Shown: positions 1-9,165 of the stretch, one piece after another
Numbering within the stretch: the first letter of the stretch is position 1
Layout of the letters: the number at the start of each line of letters is the position of its first letter
DNA from: Fodinisporobacter ferrooxydans
Lineage (GTDB): Bacteria; Bacillota; Bacilli; Tumebacillales; MYW30-H2
Length of the DNA stretch: 64,000 bases
Direction: 5' to 3'
Assembly: GCF_022818495.1 (NCBI RefSeq)
Contig: NZ_CP089291.1
Location: 186,001-250,000, forward strand
Made by a program: the position numbers and the translations under genes
Notes under the pieces: generated by a model
The model's database searches: none
What the model was told of the DNA's origin: nothing
The model's input: the letters and a program-made list of their open reading frames with translations, nothing else

Positions 1-494
1 AATCTAAAATTCCTTGACTGTCTGCGCAGCAAACACCACACAGCAAACCCGATCAACAGAGCGAACAGGTCGATGCCAAACAGCAGATCGTGCCACTGCA
101 TCAACGTCAATACGCTGCCGCCGATCTGGTTTAATTGAAACGCCTCGATCAAAACGGGGATCGAGATAAAATCATGAAAATATCGAAAATATAACGTATC
201 GGCAAACGCCAACAGCGAAATAGCCAAATTGATAAAAAACCAAACGTACGGCCGTATCTGCGGCCGCAACAGAAACGTCCAACTCGTCAGCACCAGCACA
301 GCGCCGGCGTTCGACAGAATCGTTCCCCACTGCCACCACAAATTGGCGACATCGAAAAAGAGATAGTGCAATTTCCAATATAGTAAGCCGATCTGCAGCA
401 AATACAGCCAAATGGCAGGGGACACGACGCATCGAAGCAGGGTATGACGGAGCGCAGGTGCTCGATCCTGCAACTGATAAGCAGGTCTGTTCAT
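1..494 (-). CDS. LTA synthase (LtaS) family protein, N-terminal part
   Basis: This gene runs off the left edge. About 164 N-terminal residues are visible, beginning MNRPAYQLQDRAP at the ATG at 494, which has a good AGGAGAG ribosome-binding site ending about 8 bases upstream. The visible part holds hydrophobic membrane segments and the conserved LtaS stretch ADTLYFRYFHDFISIPVL, typical of the membrane domain of lipoteichoic acid synthases and related glycerolphosphate transferases. These enzymes polymerise glycerolphosphate outside the membrane through a C-terminal sulfatase-like domain, which lies outside the window. Its GC content is higher than that of most of the window. It is divergent from lgt. 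Which LtaS paralogue this is cannot be decided from the N-terminus. Confidence 0.85.
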   Translation of the reverse strand, partial: MNRPAYQLQDRAPALRHTLLRCVVSPAIWLYLLQIGLLYWKLHYLFFDVANLWWQWGTILSNAGAVLVLTSWTFLLRPQIRPYVWFFINLAISLLAFADTLYFRYFHDFISIPVLIEAFQLNQIGGSVLTLMQWHDLLFGIDLFALLIGFAVWCLLRRQSRNFR

Positions 495-624
495 ATTCTT
501 TAAGCTCTCCTTCATATCCAATCGTTGACTGCATCACACAAAAAAACGATGCTAGAATCATTGACATATTTCATTGATTTTAACATCTTTTTTTTACAAT
601 CACATGAAATAAATTTGGAAAAAG

Positions 625-650
625 TGTAGAAACCACTTGTAGAAACCACT
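625..650. repeat. tandem 13-bp repeat upstream of lgt
   Basis: TGTAGAAACCACT occurs twice head to tail in the divergent intergenic region between the ltaS-like gene and lgt. It could be a regulator binding site or a slippage product. Nothing else in this 262-bp gap is clearly recognisable. Confidence 0.6.
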
Positions 651-756
651 TTATGAAGCTCTTATTTGGAACTTCTGCAGAACTGCGAATCGATTGCATG
701 TCTTCATACTTTCTTCACATGAATCTGCTACCATTGGAACCAAGAAAAGTTAAGGG

Positions 757-1560
757 GTGAATGGATTGTTGCCTATTTTGTTTCATATCGGCAATTTTGC
801 AGTACACACATACGGTTTGGTGGTCTTGTTGGCGATCGTCCTGGGGACGCAAGTTGGGATCACATTAGCCCGTTATACGATGAAACAATATGAAGAGCAT
901 ATCGTACCTTTGGTATATACCTCTGTAATCGGAGCAGTCATCGGAGCGCGGATTTGGCAAGTGTTTTTCTTTGAGCCCAACTATTATTTGGCACACCCGC
1001 TGGAAATGATCGCATTTTGGAATGGCGGGTTATCGATTCAAGGGGGCATCGTAGGCGGAATCCTGACTGGTTTCTGGTATTGCAAAAGAAAAGGTCTATC
1101 TTTCTGGAAAGTTGCGGATCTTTTGGCACCATCCATTATATTGGGGCAAGGAATCGGGCGCATTGCTTGTCTGCTCAATGGGGATGCGTTTGGTTCGCCG
1201 ACAGGAAAGGGCTATGGACTTGTATATCCGCCTGGCACATTTGCTTATGATACGTACGGCTCAAAACCGCTCTGGCCTGCGGAAGTATGGGAAGGCCAGA
1301 TCGATTTTGTCATTTTTGCAATCCTGTTTGCACTATTAAGAAAAAAGCTGCCTACTGGCACGATGTTCGTACTGTACAATATCCTATATGCGCTCGCGCG
1401 ATTTGGTCTTGAGTTTCTCCGCGGAGACAGCCCGCGGTATCTATTCCATTGGACGGCCGCCCAATGGACCAGCGCGGCTATAGTTTTCATCGGCATAGCT
1501 GCTTTGTTGGTATTGAGAATGAAGGACAGGAACGTAGCGTCGACTCTTTCCCAATCGTGA
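757..1560 (+). CDS. lgt: prolipoprotein diacylglyceryl transferase, divergent
   Basis: Lgt transfers diacylglycerol from phosphatidylglycerol to the lipobox cysteine of prelipoproteins in the cytoplasmic membrane. The 267-residue product has about seven membrane segments, the GGLSIQGGIVGG motif (residues 90-101), a GRIACLLNGDAFGSPT block (134-149) and a C-terminal RFGLEFLRGDSPRY. These correspond to the HGG, GRxGNFxN and ARF..EF.R motifs of the family. Two positions look unusual: the His usually found in the HGG motif is Gln (IQGG), and the usual GNFIN is ACLLN. GTG at 757 overlaps the AAGGGG Shine-Dalgarno, so TTG at 766 is a more plausible start. The 3' end overlaps the convergent metallo-beta-lactamase remnant. 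It may be a second, specialised Lgt paralogue. Confidence 0.9.
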   Translation: MNGLLPILFHIGNFAVHTYGLVVLLAIVLGTQVGITLARYTMKQYEEHIVPLVYTSVIGAVIGARIWQVFFFEPNYYLAHPLEMIAFWNGGLSIQGGIVGGILTGFWYCKRKGLSFWKVADLLAPSIILGQGIGRIACLLNGDAFGSPTGKGYGLVYPPGTFAYDTYGSKPLWPAEVWEGQIDFVIFAILFALLRKKLPTGTMFVLYNILYALARFGLEFLRGDSPRYLFHWTAAQWTSAAIVFIGIAALLVLRMKDRNVASTLSQS

Positions 1561-2137
1561 TGTTTGCAGGTCCCGGACATCGGAGAGATATGTGTACTTC
1601 CATTCCCGTTTTCGCCAGCATCACGTTTGCAGGCAGCAGATATGGATGTGTAATGTCTACACCGTGCGACATGTGTGTAAAAACCGCTTGTACCGGATGT
1701 ATTTCGTCAATTAGCTGCAGTGCTTCAACCATATCATAGACGGATCTGGTTTTAGGATCGGCATCTTCTCTATAGAAGCTTGTACCGAGGACCAATAGTT
1801 GAAGATCAAATAGAAACGCTTTTTCTTTATCCTTTAAATGAATGGAATCAGGGCAATACACCCAGTTGAATCGTTGTTTTATAAAACGGTATGCATACGA
1901 GAATCCGTTTTTGCCGTGACAAACTTTAAATGGTTGAATGTGCCAACCTAAAAAATCGATACTTTGCCCAATATCATGGTAAATGAGGTGATTGTCTAAC
2001 CAAGGGAATTGTTTCATTATGTCCTGTAAAACCTCGACAGGTGCGTAAACGTGACCTTTTTTGCCAGTCCAGCGGCAAGCGTCTGCCCATTCCGGCAAAC
2101 CGCCAATATGATCAAAGTGCGCATGCAGCCGATTTGA
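1487..2137 (-). pseudogene. MBL-fold metallohydrolase, N-terminally truncated
   Basis: The reading frame is open from just after the stop codon of the chemotaxis gene at 2138 and starts directly in the zinc motif, HAHFDHIGGLPEW. It then shows further family ligands: CHG, a YCPDS aspartate and THMSHGVD. This is a PhnP-like metallo-beta-lactamase-fold hydrolase, but roughly the first 55-70 residues of the usual 250-260 are missing. The only in-frame start is a TTG inside the fold (2098), after the metal motif. The C-terminal tail beyond MEVHIS overlaps lgt and may be read-through rather than native sequence. The sharp boundary with the receptor gene suggests a deletion or insertion junction. 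The product would not be a functional enzyme. Confidence 0.75.
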
Positions 2138-4039
2138 TTACTGAATTTTGAATTTGCCGACCAATAATTCCAACTCCATCGCCATTGTTGAAAGAGAGGT
2201 TGATGAATTTGCGATTTCTTGCATGGATGCCAATTGTTCTTCAGTCGCCGCTGACATATTTTGCGTTCCTGACTGATTGCTTAATGTTGTTTCGGTGATA
2301 ATGTCTACCGCTTTTACAACTTCCTCCGTACCCTCTGTTATTTGATGAATGGAAGCTGAGACTTCCTGAATTTGTTGTGTGACCCCGTTAATCGTTTGTT
2401 TAATTTTATCAAAGGAAAATCCGGCGCTTTGCACAACCTCAATCCCAATTGCCACCTCTTTGGTCCCTTGTTCCATCGATGATACGACTTTTTGAATAAT
2501 TGTTTGAATGGCAGCAATCGATTCATTAATCTGCTTTGCCGAATTTGATGATTCTTGCGCCAATTTCCGCACCTGATCCGCTACTACCGCAAAGCCCCGC
2601 CCATGTTCGCCTGCTCTCGCCGCCTCAATAGCTGCATTTAATGATAAGAGATTTGTCTGATTCGCAATTTCTTTGATTAAATCCAGAATTTGTTCAATAT
2701 TGCGCGTTTTTTCGCCAAGTTCTTTGATGGTAATCGCAGATGATGCTACCGTTTTTTGGATTGTATTCATTTGCACAATTACTTTTTGGATCGCTTCATT
2801 TCCTTCGATCGCTACTGTGGAAGCTTGTGTGGCACCTTGTATCATCTTTTCCGAACTTTCCGCCATATTATGGACTTCTTTCGACATCGCATCAACAGTA
2901 TGTACCGTATGTTCCACACTTTGAAACTGAATTTCCGAACCTGATGCCACTTCCTGGATCGATTTCGCGATATGTTCCGAGGCCCGGCTTGTTTGTTCCG
3001 CACCCGATTGCAATTCCTCGGCTGTTGCGGCAAGACTCAGGGTATTTTCATTCACAAGTTCCATCAATCCCCTGATTCCTGACATCATAGAATTAAACGA
3101 TTTTGTAAGTGCGCCAATTTCATCGGATGATTGATAATCACCTTGAACTGTCAAATCTCCTTGTTCCGCTTGATTCATTAAGATTTGTATGGTCTGCAGC
3201 GGTTTTTGAATGGATCTGGCAATCACGATTCCAATTCCTGCACACAGAATCATACAAAAAACAAAAACCATAATTAGACCAAACAAAGTCAAGTAGAAGG
3301 AACTCCGGTTCTGTTGATTGATACTCTTCGCCACTTCTTGTCTGTGATTGATTACCATATCAAGTGAACGATTCGCAAGATTTCGATAATCTGTAAGAGA
3401 ATTATAGTAGCTGGAAGCAACTTCATTTTGGTTTTTTAATGCGAAATCAATACAAAGCTGAGAAGCATGCTGATATTGGTCCATTTGTGATTTGTATGTT
3501 TTGATCTGTTCTTTTTCAATCGGATCTATTTTTGTTTTATCAATACTAGCTACTAATTTTGCATTCTCCGATTCTTTATTTTTTATATCCGCAACAAACG
3601 CTTGTTTTCTTCCAGTATCGATAGAAGATGTCTGCAATATTTGTAAAATGTCATTTGCCATCAAGTTGTTATTATCCCGGATATTCTCCAATTGTTGAAT
3701 AGGTATTAATTGGTTATTGTACATCGATGATGAATTCGCATTCATTTTGGTTAACGAATAAATTCCAATGATTCCTGTTACGAACATGGAACATGTGGAA
3801 ATGAAGATTAAAATAGCTAATCTTTTGCCGATCGTGATGTTTCGAAGACTATCAGTTGTTTTGCTCCGATTCCATGATGACAGTATTTTAATAAACAACC
3901 GATTATCAGCTTTGATATGTAGCACAATACTTTTAAAATGTGAGGATATTTTTTTGTAAAGTGAAAAAAACCGATTTTTATTACATTCTTTTTTCTGGAA
4001 TTTACATTTGTCTTTATTAAAATCGAATCGGAATTTCAT
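2138..4039 (-). CDS. methyl-accepting chemotaxis protein
   Basis: A membrane chemoreceptor of 633 residues. It has an unusually long basic cytoplasmic N-terminus (about 70 residues), a first membrane segment at about 75-96, a four-helix-bundle-like extracellular sensor, a second membrane segment at about 248-274, a HAMP domain (275-327) and a long coiled-coil signalling domain. The conserved hairpin tip is at about 457-490 (EIANQTNLLSLNAAIEAARA). It should control CheA activity at the cell pole, but the ligand is unknown. The only GGAGG lies one base from the ATG, which is oddly close, so expression or the true start is uncertain. No other chemotaxis gene is nearby. A decayed piece of a similar receptor occurs near 35.9 kb. 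Confidence 0.93.
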   Translation of the reverse strand: MKFRFDFNKDKCKFQKKECNKNRFFSLYKKISSHFKSIVLHIKADNRLFIKILSSWNRSKTTDSLRNITIGKRLAILIFISTCSMFVTGIIGIYSLTKMNANSSSMYNNQLIPIQQLENIRDNNNLMANDILQILQTSSIDTGRKQAFVADIKNKESENAKLVASIDKTKIDPIEKEQIKTYKSQMDQYQHASQLCIDFALKNQNEVASSYYNSLTDYRNLANRSLDMVINHRQEVAKSINQQNRSSFYLTLFGLIMVFVFCMILCAGIGIVIARSIQKPLQTIQILMNQAEQGDLTVQGDYQSSDEIGALTKSFNSMMSGIRGLMELVNENTLSLAATAEELQSGAEQTSRASEHIAKSIQEVASGSEIQFQSVEHTVHTVDAMSKEVHNMAESSEKMIQGATQASTVAIEGNEAIQKVIVQMNTIQKTVASSAITIKELGEKTRNIEQILDLIKEIANQTNLLSLNAAIEAARAGEHGRGFAVVADQVRKLAQESSNSAKQINESIAAIQTIIQKVVSSMEQGTKEVAIGIEVVQSAGFSFDKIKQTINGVTQQIQEVSASIHQITEGTEEVVKAVDIITETTLSNQSGTQNMSAATEEQLASMQEIANSSTSLSTMAMELELLVGKFKIQ

Positions 4040-4094
4040 ACCTCCGCCCTCATCTCATCAAGATCTCACTCGTTTCTTTTTTACTGCTTAATGA

Positions 4095-4140
4095 TTTAAA
4101 AACCGGGTATCACATGTATTTCTGCATGTTCATACCCGGT
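4095..4140 (-). terminator. rho-independent terminator of the sugar ABC operon
   Basis: A perfect 9-bp stem, ACCGGGTAT (4102-4110) with ATACCCGGT (4132-4140), is followed on the minus strand by a T run. It lies about 70 bases past the stop of the last permease gene. Confidence 0.8.
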
Positions 4141-4212
4141 GCACAGATTTTTACAGCATATCGTAAACGAAGTTATTCTTTCCTTACATACATATGAATG
4201 TATGACGAATCA

Positions 4213-5037
4213 TTAACCTTTCACTGATCCCGCAAGTATTCCCCGGATAAAATAACGCCCGAGCAAAATATAAACCACAAGTGTCGGCAATGCAGCTAAA
4301 ACGGCTCCGGCCATTTGCACATTCCATTGTACAATTTGACTGCCTGCAAGGTTTTGCAGTGCAACCATAATCGGCTGATTGCCTGATGTTGTGATGCTTA
4401 CAGCAAACAAGAATTCATTCCATACGGATGTAAATTGCCAAATGCCAACTACCACAAATCCGGATATTGATAATGGCAGGAAAATATATCGATAAATACC
4501 AAATATGCCACTGCCATCAATTTTCGCTGATTCCAATATTGCATCCGGGATACTGACATAATAGTTTCGGAAGATCAATGTCGTAATCGGGATCCCGTAG
4601 ATGACATGAACCAAAATCAATCCCGGAATCGTGTTGTACAAACCGATGATTCGCAAAAATTCAATAAGCGGAATCAAGATACTTTGATAGGGAATAAACA
4701 TACCGAATAAAATTACCGGAAACAAAACTTCACTTCCGCGAAAACGCCATTTCGCCAGAATATATCCATTTAGAGAGCCTAACAGCGACGACAAAACGGT
4801 TGCTGGTATAGCCAAATAAATGCTGTTCAGAAAACTCGGTTCCAGTCGCTTGAAAGCCTCTATATAACCGCCAAATTCAATGGTTTTAGGAAGTTTCCAC
4901 ATCTGATCCAAAGTGATCTCGCTTACGTCTTTAACACTCGTGATCAAAACAACGTATACCGGAGTCAAAAAAATGACAGCAAATACTAGCAATATAAGAT
5001 AAATCAGTGTTCGGTTCATTGTTTTCGCTGTCATCAT
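4213..5037 (-). CDS. sugar ABC transporter permease (MalG type)
   Basis: An inner-membrane permease of the carbohydrate ABC importer family (CUT1), 274 residues with six membrane segments. The ATPase-coupling EAA loop is seen as ESAKIDGSGIFGIYRYIFLP. It pairs with the MalF-type permease just upstream, whose stop overlaps this start by four bases (ATGA), indicating translational coupling. No ATPase gene is present in the operon. CUT1 importers in Bacillota often share a general MsmX-type ATPase encoded elsewhere, which is the likely solution here (inference). Confidence 0.93.
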   Translation of the reverse strand: MMTAKTMNRTLIYLILLVFAVIFLTPVYVVLITSVKDVSEITLDQMWKLPKTIEFGGYIEAFKRLEPSFLNSIYLAIPATVLSSLLGSLNGYILAKWRFRGSEVLFPVILFGMFIPYQSILIPLIEFLRIIGLYNTIPGLILVHVIYGIPITTLIFRNYYVSIPDAILESAKIDGSGIFGIYRYIFLPLSISGFVVVGIWQFTSVWNEFLFAVSITTSGNQPIMVALQNLAGSQIVQWNVQMAGAVLAALPTLVVYILLGRYFIRGILAGSVKG

Positions 5038-5969
5038 TCTGCCTCCTTGCGGGAGCTGGAAACCAGGTATGGCACAATTATCAGGGAAATAAAGATCAAC
5101 ATGATGACTGCAATTGCAGTACCTTGTGCGTAATGATTCCCTCGGAACGTTGTTTCAAACATGTACACGCCCGGTACATCCGTTACGAATCCTGCTCCGG
5201 GTCCCGTCATTGTATAAATCAAATCGAATATTTTCAGTGAAATATGTGCAAGAATAATCGTCGTACTTAAAGTAACAGGCCACATGAGCGGGAGGATAAT
5301 TTTCCGATAAATTTGCAACTCTGTAGCGCCATCTATTCTTGCAGCTTCTTTCAATTCGTCAGGAATCGCACGCAAACTTGATAAATACATAGCCATTGTA
5401 AATCCGGACATTTGCCAAACAGCTGCGATCACAACTGCAAGAATGGCGACCGGTATTCCAAATGAAATCACACCCCAATGAATTTTTGGAATCACGGTTG
5501 TATCAACAAACCATTTTGGCAAATGAACGACCCCTAATTTTTTCAAGATCAAATTCACACCAGTGGAAGGATTTAACAGCCATTGCCAAACAACACCTGT
5601 GACGACTAATGACAAGGCCATCGGAAAAATAAAAATATTGCGGAAAAACGTTTCCCCTTTGATTTTTTGGTCAATCAGGATTGCCAGACCAAGCCCTATC
5701 ACAATCGAAATCCCGATAAAGAAAATCGTAAAAAATAATGTATTGCGCAAATCTGACTGAAACCGAAAATCATGAAATAAGAATATATAGTTCTTCAATC
5801 CCACAAATGTAAAATCAGGTACGATTGAATTCCAGGCTGATAATGAAGCATATGCCGTCCAACCAATGAAGCCATATACAAATATGCCGATGGCGATGAT
5901 CGACGGAAGAAGAAATAGAACGGGGGCAACTTTTTCGAAGCTCCATCGTTTTTTGGCTCCTGTGCTCAT
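5034..5969 (-). CDS. sugar ABC transporter permease (MalF type)
   Basis: The partner permease, 311 residues with six membrane segments and the EAA loop EAARIDGATELQIYRKIILP. It is transcribed after the binding-protein gene, with a 74-bp gap that holds a stable hairpin, and overlaps the following permease gene by four bases. With that permease it would form the membrane channel for the sugar delivered by the binding protein at 6044-7354. Confidence 0.93.
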   Translation of the reverse strand: MSTGAKKRWSFEKVAPVLFLLPSIIAIGIFVYGFIGWTAYASLSAWNSIVPDFTFVGLKNYIFLFHDFRFQSDLRNTLFFTIFFIGISIVIGLGLAILIDQKIKGETFFRNIFIFPMALSLVVTGVVWQWLLNPSTGVNLILKKLGVVHLPKWFVDTTVIPKIHWGVISFGIPVAILAVVIAAVWQMSGFTMAMYLSSLRAIPDELKEAARIDGATELQIYRKIILPLMWPVTLSTTIILAHISLKIFDLIYTMTGPGAGFVTDVPGVYMFETTFRGNHYAQGTAIAVIMLIFISLIIVPYLVSSSRKEAE

Positions 5970-5999
5970 CTTCTCTCCGGTCCTCCTTTAAGAAATAGA

Positions 6000-6024
6000 C
6001 AGGAGTCGAATGGAATCGCTCCTG
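6000..6024 (-). other. intercistronic hairpin between binding-protein and permease genes
   Basis: CAGGAG (6000-6005) pairs with CTCCTG (6019-6024), extended by CGA/TCG with one bulge. There is no T tail. Hairpins at this position in importer operons commonly stabilise the upstream binding-protein mRNA so that it is made in excess over the permeases; that role is inferred here. Confidence 0.6.
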
Positions 6025-6043
6025 CCCATTTCCAATTTCATTT

Positions 6044-7354
6044 TTATTTATTCTGTTCCGCATCTTGTTCTAATGTTGTGGCAGCCGTGTTGACATCACC
6101 TTGTGTGACAAAGATATTGATCGCTTGGTTCATTTGTGTGACAAAACCTTGTGGCATAGCCGAGCCATGTGCAATGCTTGGCGTCAAAGCGTCTTTCTTG
6201 AAGTCAGCCATGGCTTGCTTGCTATATACGTCATACTTGCTGGGATCTGCATCAACACGGGCCGGAATCGATCCTTTTAATGGGTTAAACGCATCTTGTC
6301 CCTCTACAGAGCCAAGCAATTTCAGGAATGTTTTGGTTTCTTCCGGATGTTTGATCCCTTTTGGCAATCCGAACGTATCTGAAATTACCATAAAGGAACT
6401 GCCGGTGCCCGGTGTCGTCGTCCATTCGAAGTCAACATTTGGCTTAAGTTTCAAATCAGATGTGAAATATCCTTTTGCCCAGTCACCCATTACGTTCATA
6501 GCTGCCTGACCTTTTGCGACCAGCTGGGAAGCATCCTGCCAGGTACGTGCAGCGTGATCCGAGTTTACATATGTCAACATTTTCTTGAAAATTTCAAGTG
6601 ATTGCTTTACTTTCGGATCATCCCATTTTATTTTTCCTTGTGTCAAATCATCATATCCTTGCGGCCCAAGCTCACCCAGCAATACATCTTCAAACAGCAT
6701 CGTTGCTGTCCAAGGCTCTTTATCACCAAGTGCAAGGGGCGTGATGCCTTTTGCCTTCAAAATATCCGCATCCTTGAAGAATTCGTCAAACGTTGTTGGT
6801 GGTTTGAGATGGTTGTCATCAAATATTTTTTTATTGATCCAAAGAACATTTCCACGGTGGATATCAACAGCAACGGAATAAATTTTTCCATCCTTGCTCA
6901 TCATATCGACCAGACTCTTTGGAAATTTATCTGTCCATCCGGCTTCTTTGTAAAGATCGTTGAGCGGCTGCATCTTTCCGGCTTTCACCCAACTATCCAG
7001 CAATTCTGCACCAGCATGCACTTGGAACGTATCAGGCGGATCGCCCGCCTGCATTCGGCTTGCCAATACTGCTTGTGCGTTTGTACCCGCACCGCCGGCA
7101 ACTGCAGCGTTAATCACATTAACATCCGGATTTTGTTTCTTGAATAATTGAATCAGCGCTTTTAAACCTTCTTCTTCACCGCCGCCTGTCCACCAACTGA
7201 AAATTTCAACAGATTTCTTAGCATCTGCAGTTTTATTGGCGCCGCCGCCAGCCGGGGCTCCTTGATTCCCAGTTGTTGAAGAACCACACGCGGTCAATGC
7301 CAATACGCTTGTCATCACAGCTGCTGCTGTTATTACTTTTGATTTCTTGTTCAT
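6044..7354 (-). CDS. sugar-binding lipoprotein of CUT1 ABC importer (glucose/mannose type)
   Basis: A secreted lipoprotein of 436 residues with signal peptide and lipobox LTAC (Cys near residue 23). The mature protein matches the pattern of Thermus-type glucose/galactose/mannose-binding proteins: EIFSWWTGGGEEEGL, AGDPPDTFQVHAGAELLDSW, IHRGNVLW, NPLKGSIPAR and a late SIAHGSAMPQGF segment. A hexose such as glucose or mannose is therefore the likely ligand, and the neighbouring manA and ROK kinase genes agree. It is the first structural gene after the sensor/kinase/regulator genes, with an AGGGGGGA ribosome-binding site and its own 234-bp upstream region. Substrate assignment is by pattern recall only. 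Confidence 0.9.
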   Translation of the reverse strand: MNKKSKVITAAAVMTSVLALTACGSSTTGNQGAPAGGGANKTADAKKSVEIFSWWTGGGEEEGLKALIQLFKKQNPDVNVINAAVAGGAGTNAQAVLASRMQAGDPPDTFQVHAGAELLDSWVKAGKMQPLNDLYKEAGWTDKFPKSLVDMMSKDGKIYSVAVDIHRGNVLWINKKIFDDNHLKPPTTFDEFFKDADILKAKGITPLALGDKEPWTATMLFEDVLLGELGPQGYDDLTQGKIKWDDPKVKQSLEIFKKMLTYVNSDHAARTWQDASQLVAKGQAAMNVMGDWAKGYFTSDLKLKPNVDFEWTTTPGTGSSFMVISDTFGLPKGIKHPEETKTFLKLLGSVEGQDAFNPLKGSIPARVDADPSKYDVYSKQAMADFKKDALTPSIAHGSAMPQGFVTQMNQAINIFVTQGDVNTAATTLEQDAEQNK

Positions 7355-7588
7355 TTGCCTATTCCCCCCTGTATCTCTTATTGAAATCCCTTACAGCAAT
7401 AGTCTAGCACCTTATTTTTGCTTTTTGATCGTTAAAATATTGCACATGTTAGCGATTTCATGCACGAATTTGCGCAAACTCCAAACGCATATCCGATTTA
7501 TGAAATAAACTTATACAATTTTGCACTATATCAACTTCAGCGCAAAAAAGTTTGCTAATGTTGCAGCATTGTGGTCGTTGTATGCTTT

Positions 7589-9127
7589 TCATATGCTTTT
7601 CCATTCACTTGGAGCTACACCATAATGCTTTTTAAACACTCTGCTAAAATATGTTGGACTATTGTATCCAATATGAAAACAAATTTCCTTCAAATTATAT
7701 TTTCTTTGCTCGATCAATTCACGTGCCGCCTCCATTCGCAAATGTGTGAGATATTCAACAAAACTTTGTCCGAATGCCGCTTTAAATTGTTTGGAAAAAT
7801 AAAACGGGCTTAACTGCGCCATATCCGCCATCATTTCCAAAGTCAGATCTTCCGCATAATGAGTTTCCATAAAAGATTTCGTTCGTTGTAAAGCTGAAAT
7901 GGAATGATTGAACATTTCATCTAACGAGTCGGATGTCAGTTGAATAAACGCTTGAAAGGTTTCCGCCAACTCTGCTACAGGAACCTTTGTGTTTGAAATA
8001 TCAAAATTCGGTGCTGTAATCCCCGATTTTGCCAATTCCCATTTCAAAATCGCAATTACATTTAACAATATATGGTATATTTGATCAAGATCATTCCCAT
8101 AGCTTTCGAAAACAACCGTTACAAATTCATTCGCCGCTTTATTCGTTTGTTCCATATTCCCTTCAAGAACGGTTTGAATCAACTGCTTTTCCAGTTCAAT
8201 CAGTTGGGAAGGGGCATGTATCTTACGTATATCTTCATAGAACCGCCATTTGGAATTCGAATCGATTCGTGTTGCCTGATTTGCTTCCAAATACGATTTT
8301 GTCCAACCACTTGGTCCAAACTGCTTGCTTCCTATCCCAATGATGTGTAAGGAGGAATCTGTACTCCTGTCCAGTATGCGGCTCAATGCTTGTGCATTTT
8401 GCAATGCTTGCGTCCGATACGGTGCATGTTTGCCGATTTCATGTTGAAGAATGCAAAAAATGCTAATATGTGAGCTGACAATTGGGCTTACCAACACACA
8501 TTCATTATGCGGGAGATGCTCATGAATCAATGTTTTCATGTCTGCCTGTTTGTCTATTTCATTCGGCAGATTTACAACCAAACAATACCCCGATCGTTGA
8601 TTTGCATCTTCCATCCCCAATAAATGGTAATGTTCTTCACTTGGTAAAATCCCCTGCATGAGATGCAATGCACAATCTGATTCTGCTATCCTGCTTATTT
8701 TTCCAATTTTCTCTTTTAAATCTAAAACCGATTGCCGCTTACGTCTCTCCTTTGCAATATCACTTACCAGTTGATCCACAAGTTCCAGTAGTTTCTCCCG
8801 CTTGACCGGTTTTAAAAGATAGTCCTTTGCTCCTACTTGCAATGCTTCTCTGGCATACTGAAAATCATCATAAGCAGTCACAAATATAATCCTGCAATCC
8901 GGTACTTGATCACGCAATGCTCGTGCCGCATCGAGTCCGGATATTCCCGGCATTTTAATATCCATAAAAACGATATCCGGGTAAAATTCCTCGGCAATCT
9001 CAATGGCTCGACGGCCATTTTCTGCAAGTGCGATTTCAAACCGGTCTGGCATTAATGTTTTGAGAATGAACTCCAGCCCTTCCCGTTCCAATCCTTCATC
9101 ATCTACAATCATCATCCGCAATCGCAA
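7589..9127 (-). CDS. response regulator, receiver plus AraC-type HTH (YesN family)
   Basis: A cytoplasmic two-component regulator of 512 residues. The N-terminal receiver has phospho-acceptor Asp56 (FMDIKMPG) and Lys106 (YLLKPVKR). A long middle region is followed by two AraC helix-turn-helix motifs in the last 100 residues, ending FSRVFKKHYGVAPSEW. The likely start is TTG at 9127, preceded by GGTGA. It is encoded just downstream of its probable partner kinase and directly upstream of the sugar-binding lipoprotein gene, so it most likely activates the importer promoter in 7355-7588. Confidence 0.93.
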   Translation of the reverse strand: MRLRMMIVDDEGLEREGLEFILKTLMPDRFEIALAENGRRAIEIAEEFYPDIVFMDIKMPGISGLDAARALRDQVPDCRIIFVTAYDDFQYAREALQVGAKDYLLKPVKREKLLELVDQLVSDIAKERRKRQSVLDLKEKIGKISRIAESDCALHLMQGILPSEEHYHLLGMEDANQRSGYCLVVNLPNEIDKQADMKTLIHEHLPHNECVLVSPIVSSHISIFCILQHEIGKHAPYRTQALQNAQALSRILDRSTDSSLHIIGIGSKQFGPSGWTKSYLEANQATRIDSNSKWRFYEDIRKIHAPSQLIELEKQLIQTVLEGNMEQTNKAANEFVTVVFESYGNDLDQIYHILLNVIAILKWELAKSGITAPNFDISNTKVPVAELAETFQAFIQLTSDSLDEMFNHSISALQRTKSFMETHYAEDLTLEMMADMAQLSPFYFSKQFKAAFGQSFVEYLTHLRMEAARELIEQRKYNLKEICFHIGYNSPTYFSRVFKKHYGVAPSEWKSI

Positions 9128-9165
9128 TATGATTCACCAACTTTCATTGAATTCCATCCATGTTT

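Noticed and set aside
172-567. 131-codon minus-strand open frame at the left end
   Set aside because: It is an alternate frame of the truncated ltaS-like gene, which has the recognisable family sequence and a good ribosome-binding site at 494.
1245-1739. Several open frames overlapping the lgt 3' end on both strands
   Set aside because: Shadow frames of lgt and of the metallohydrolase remnant without independent support.
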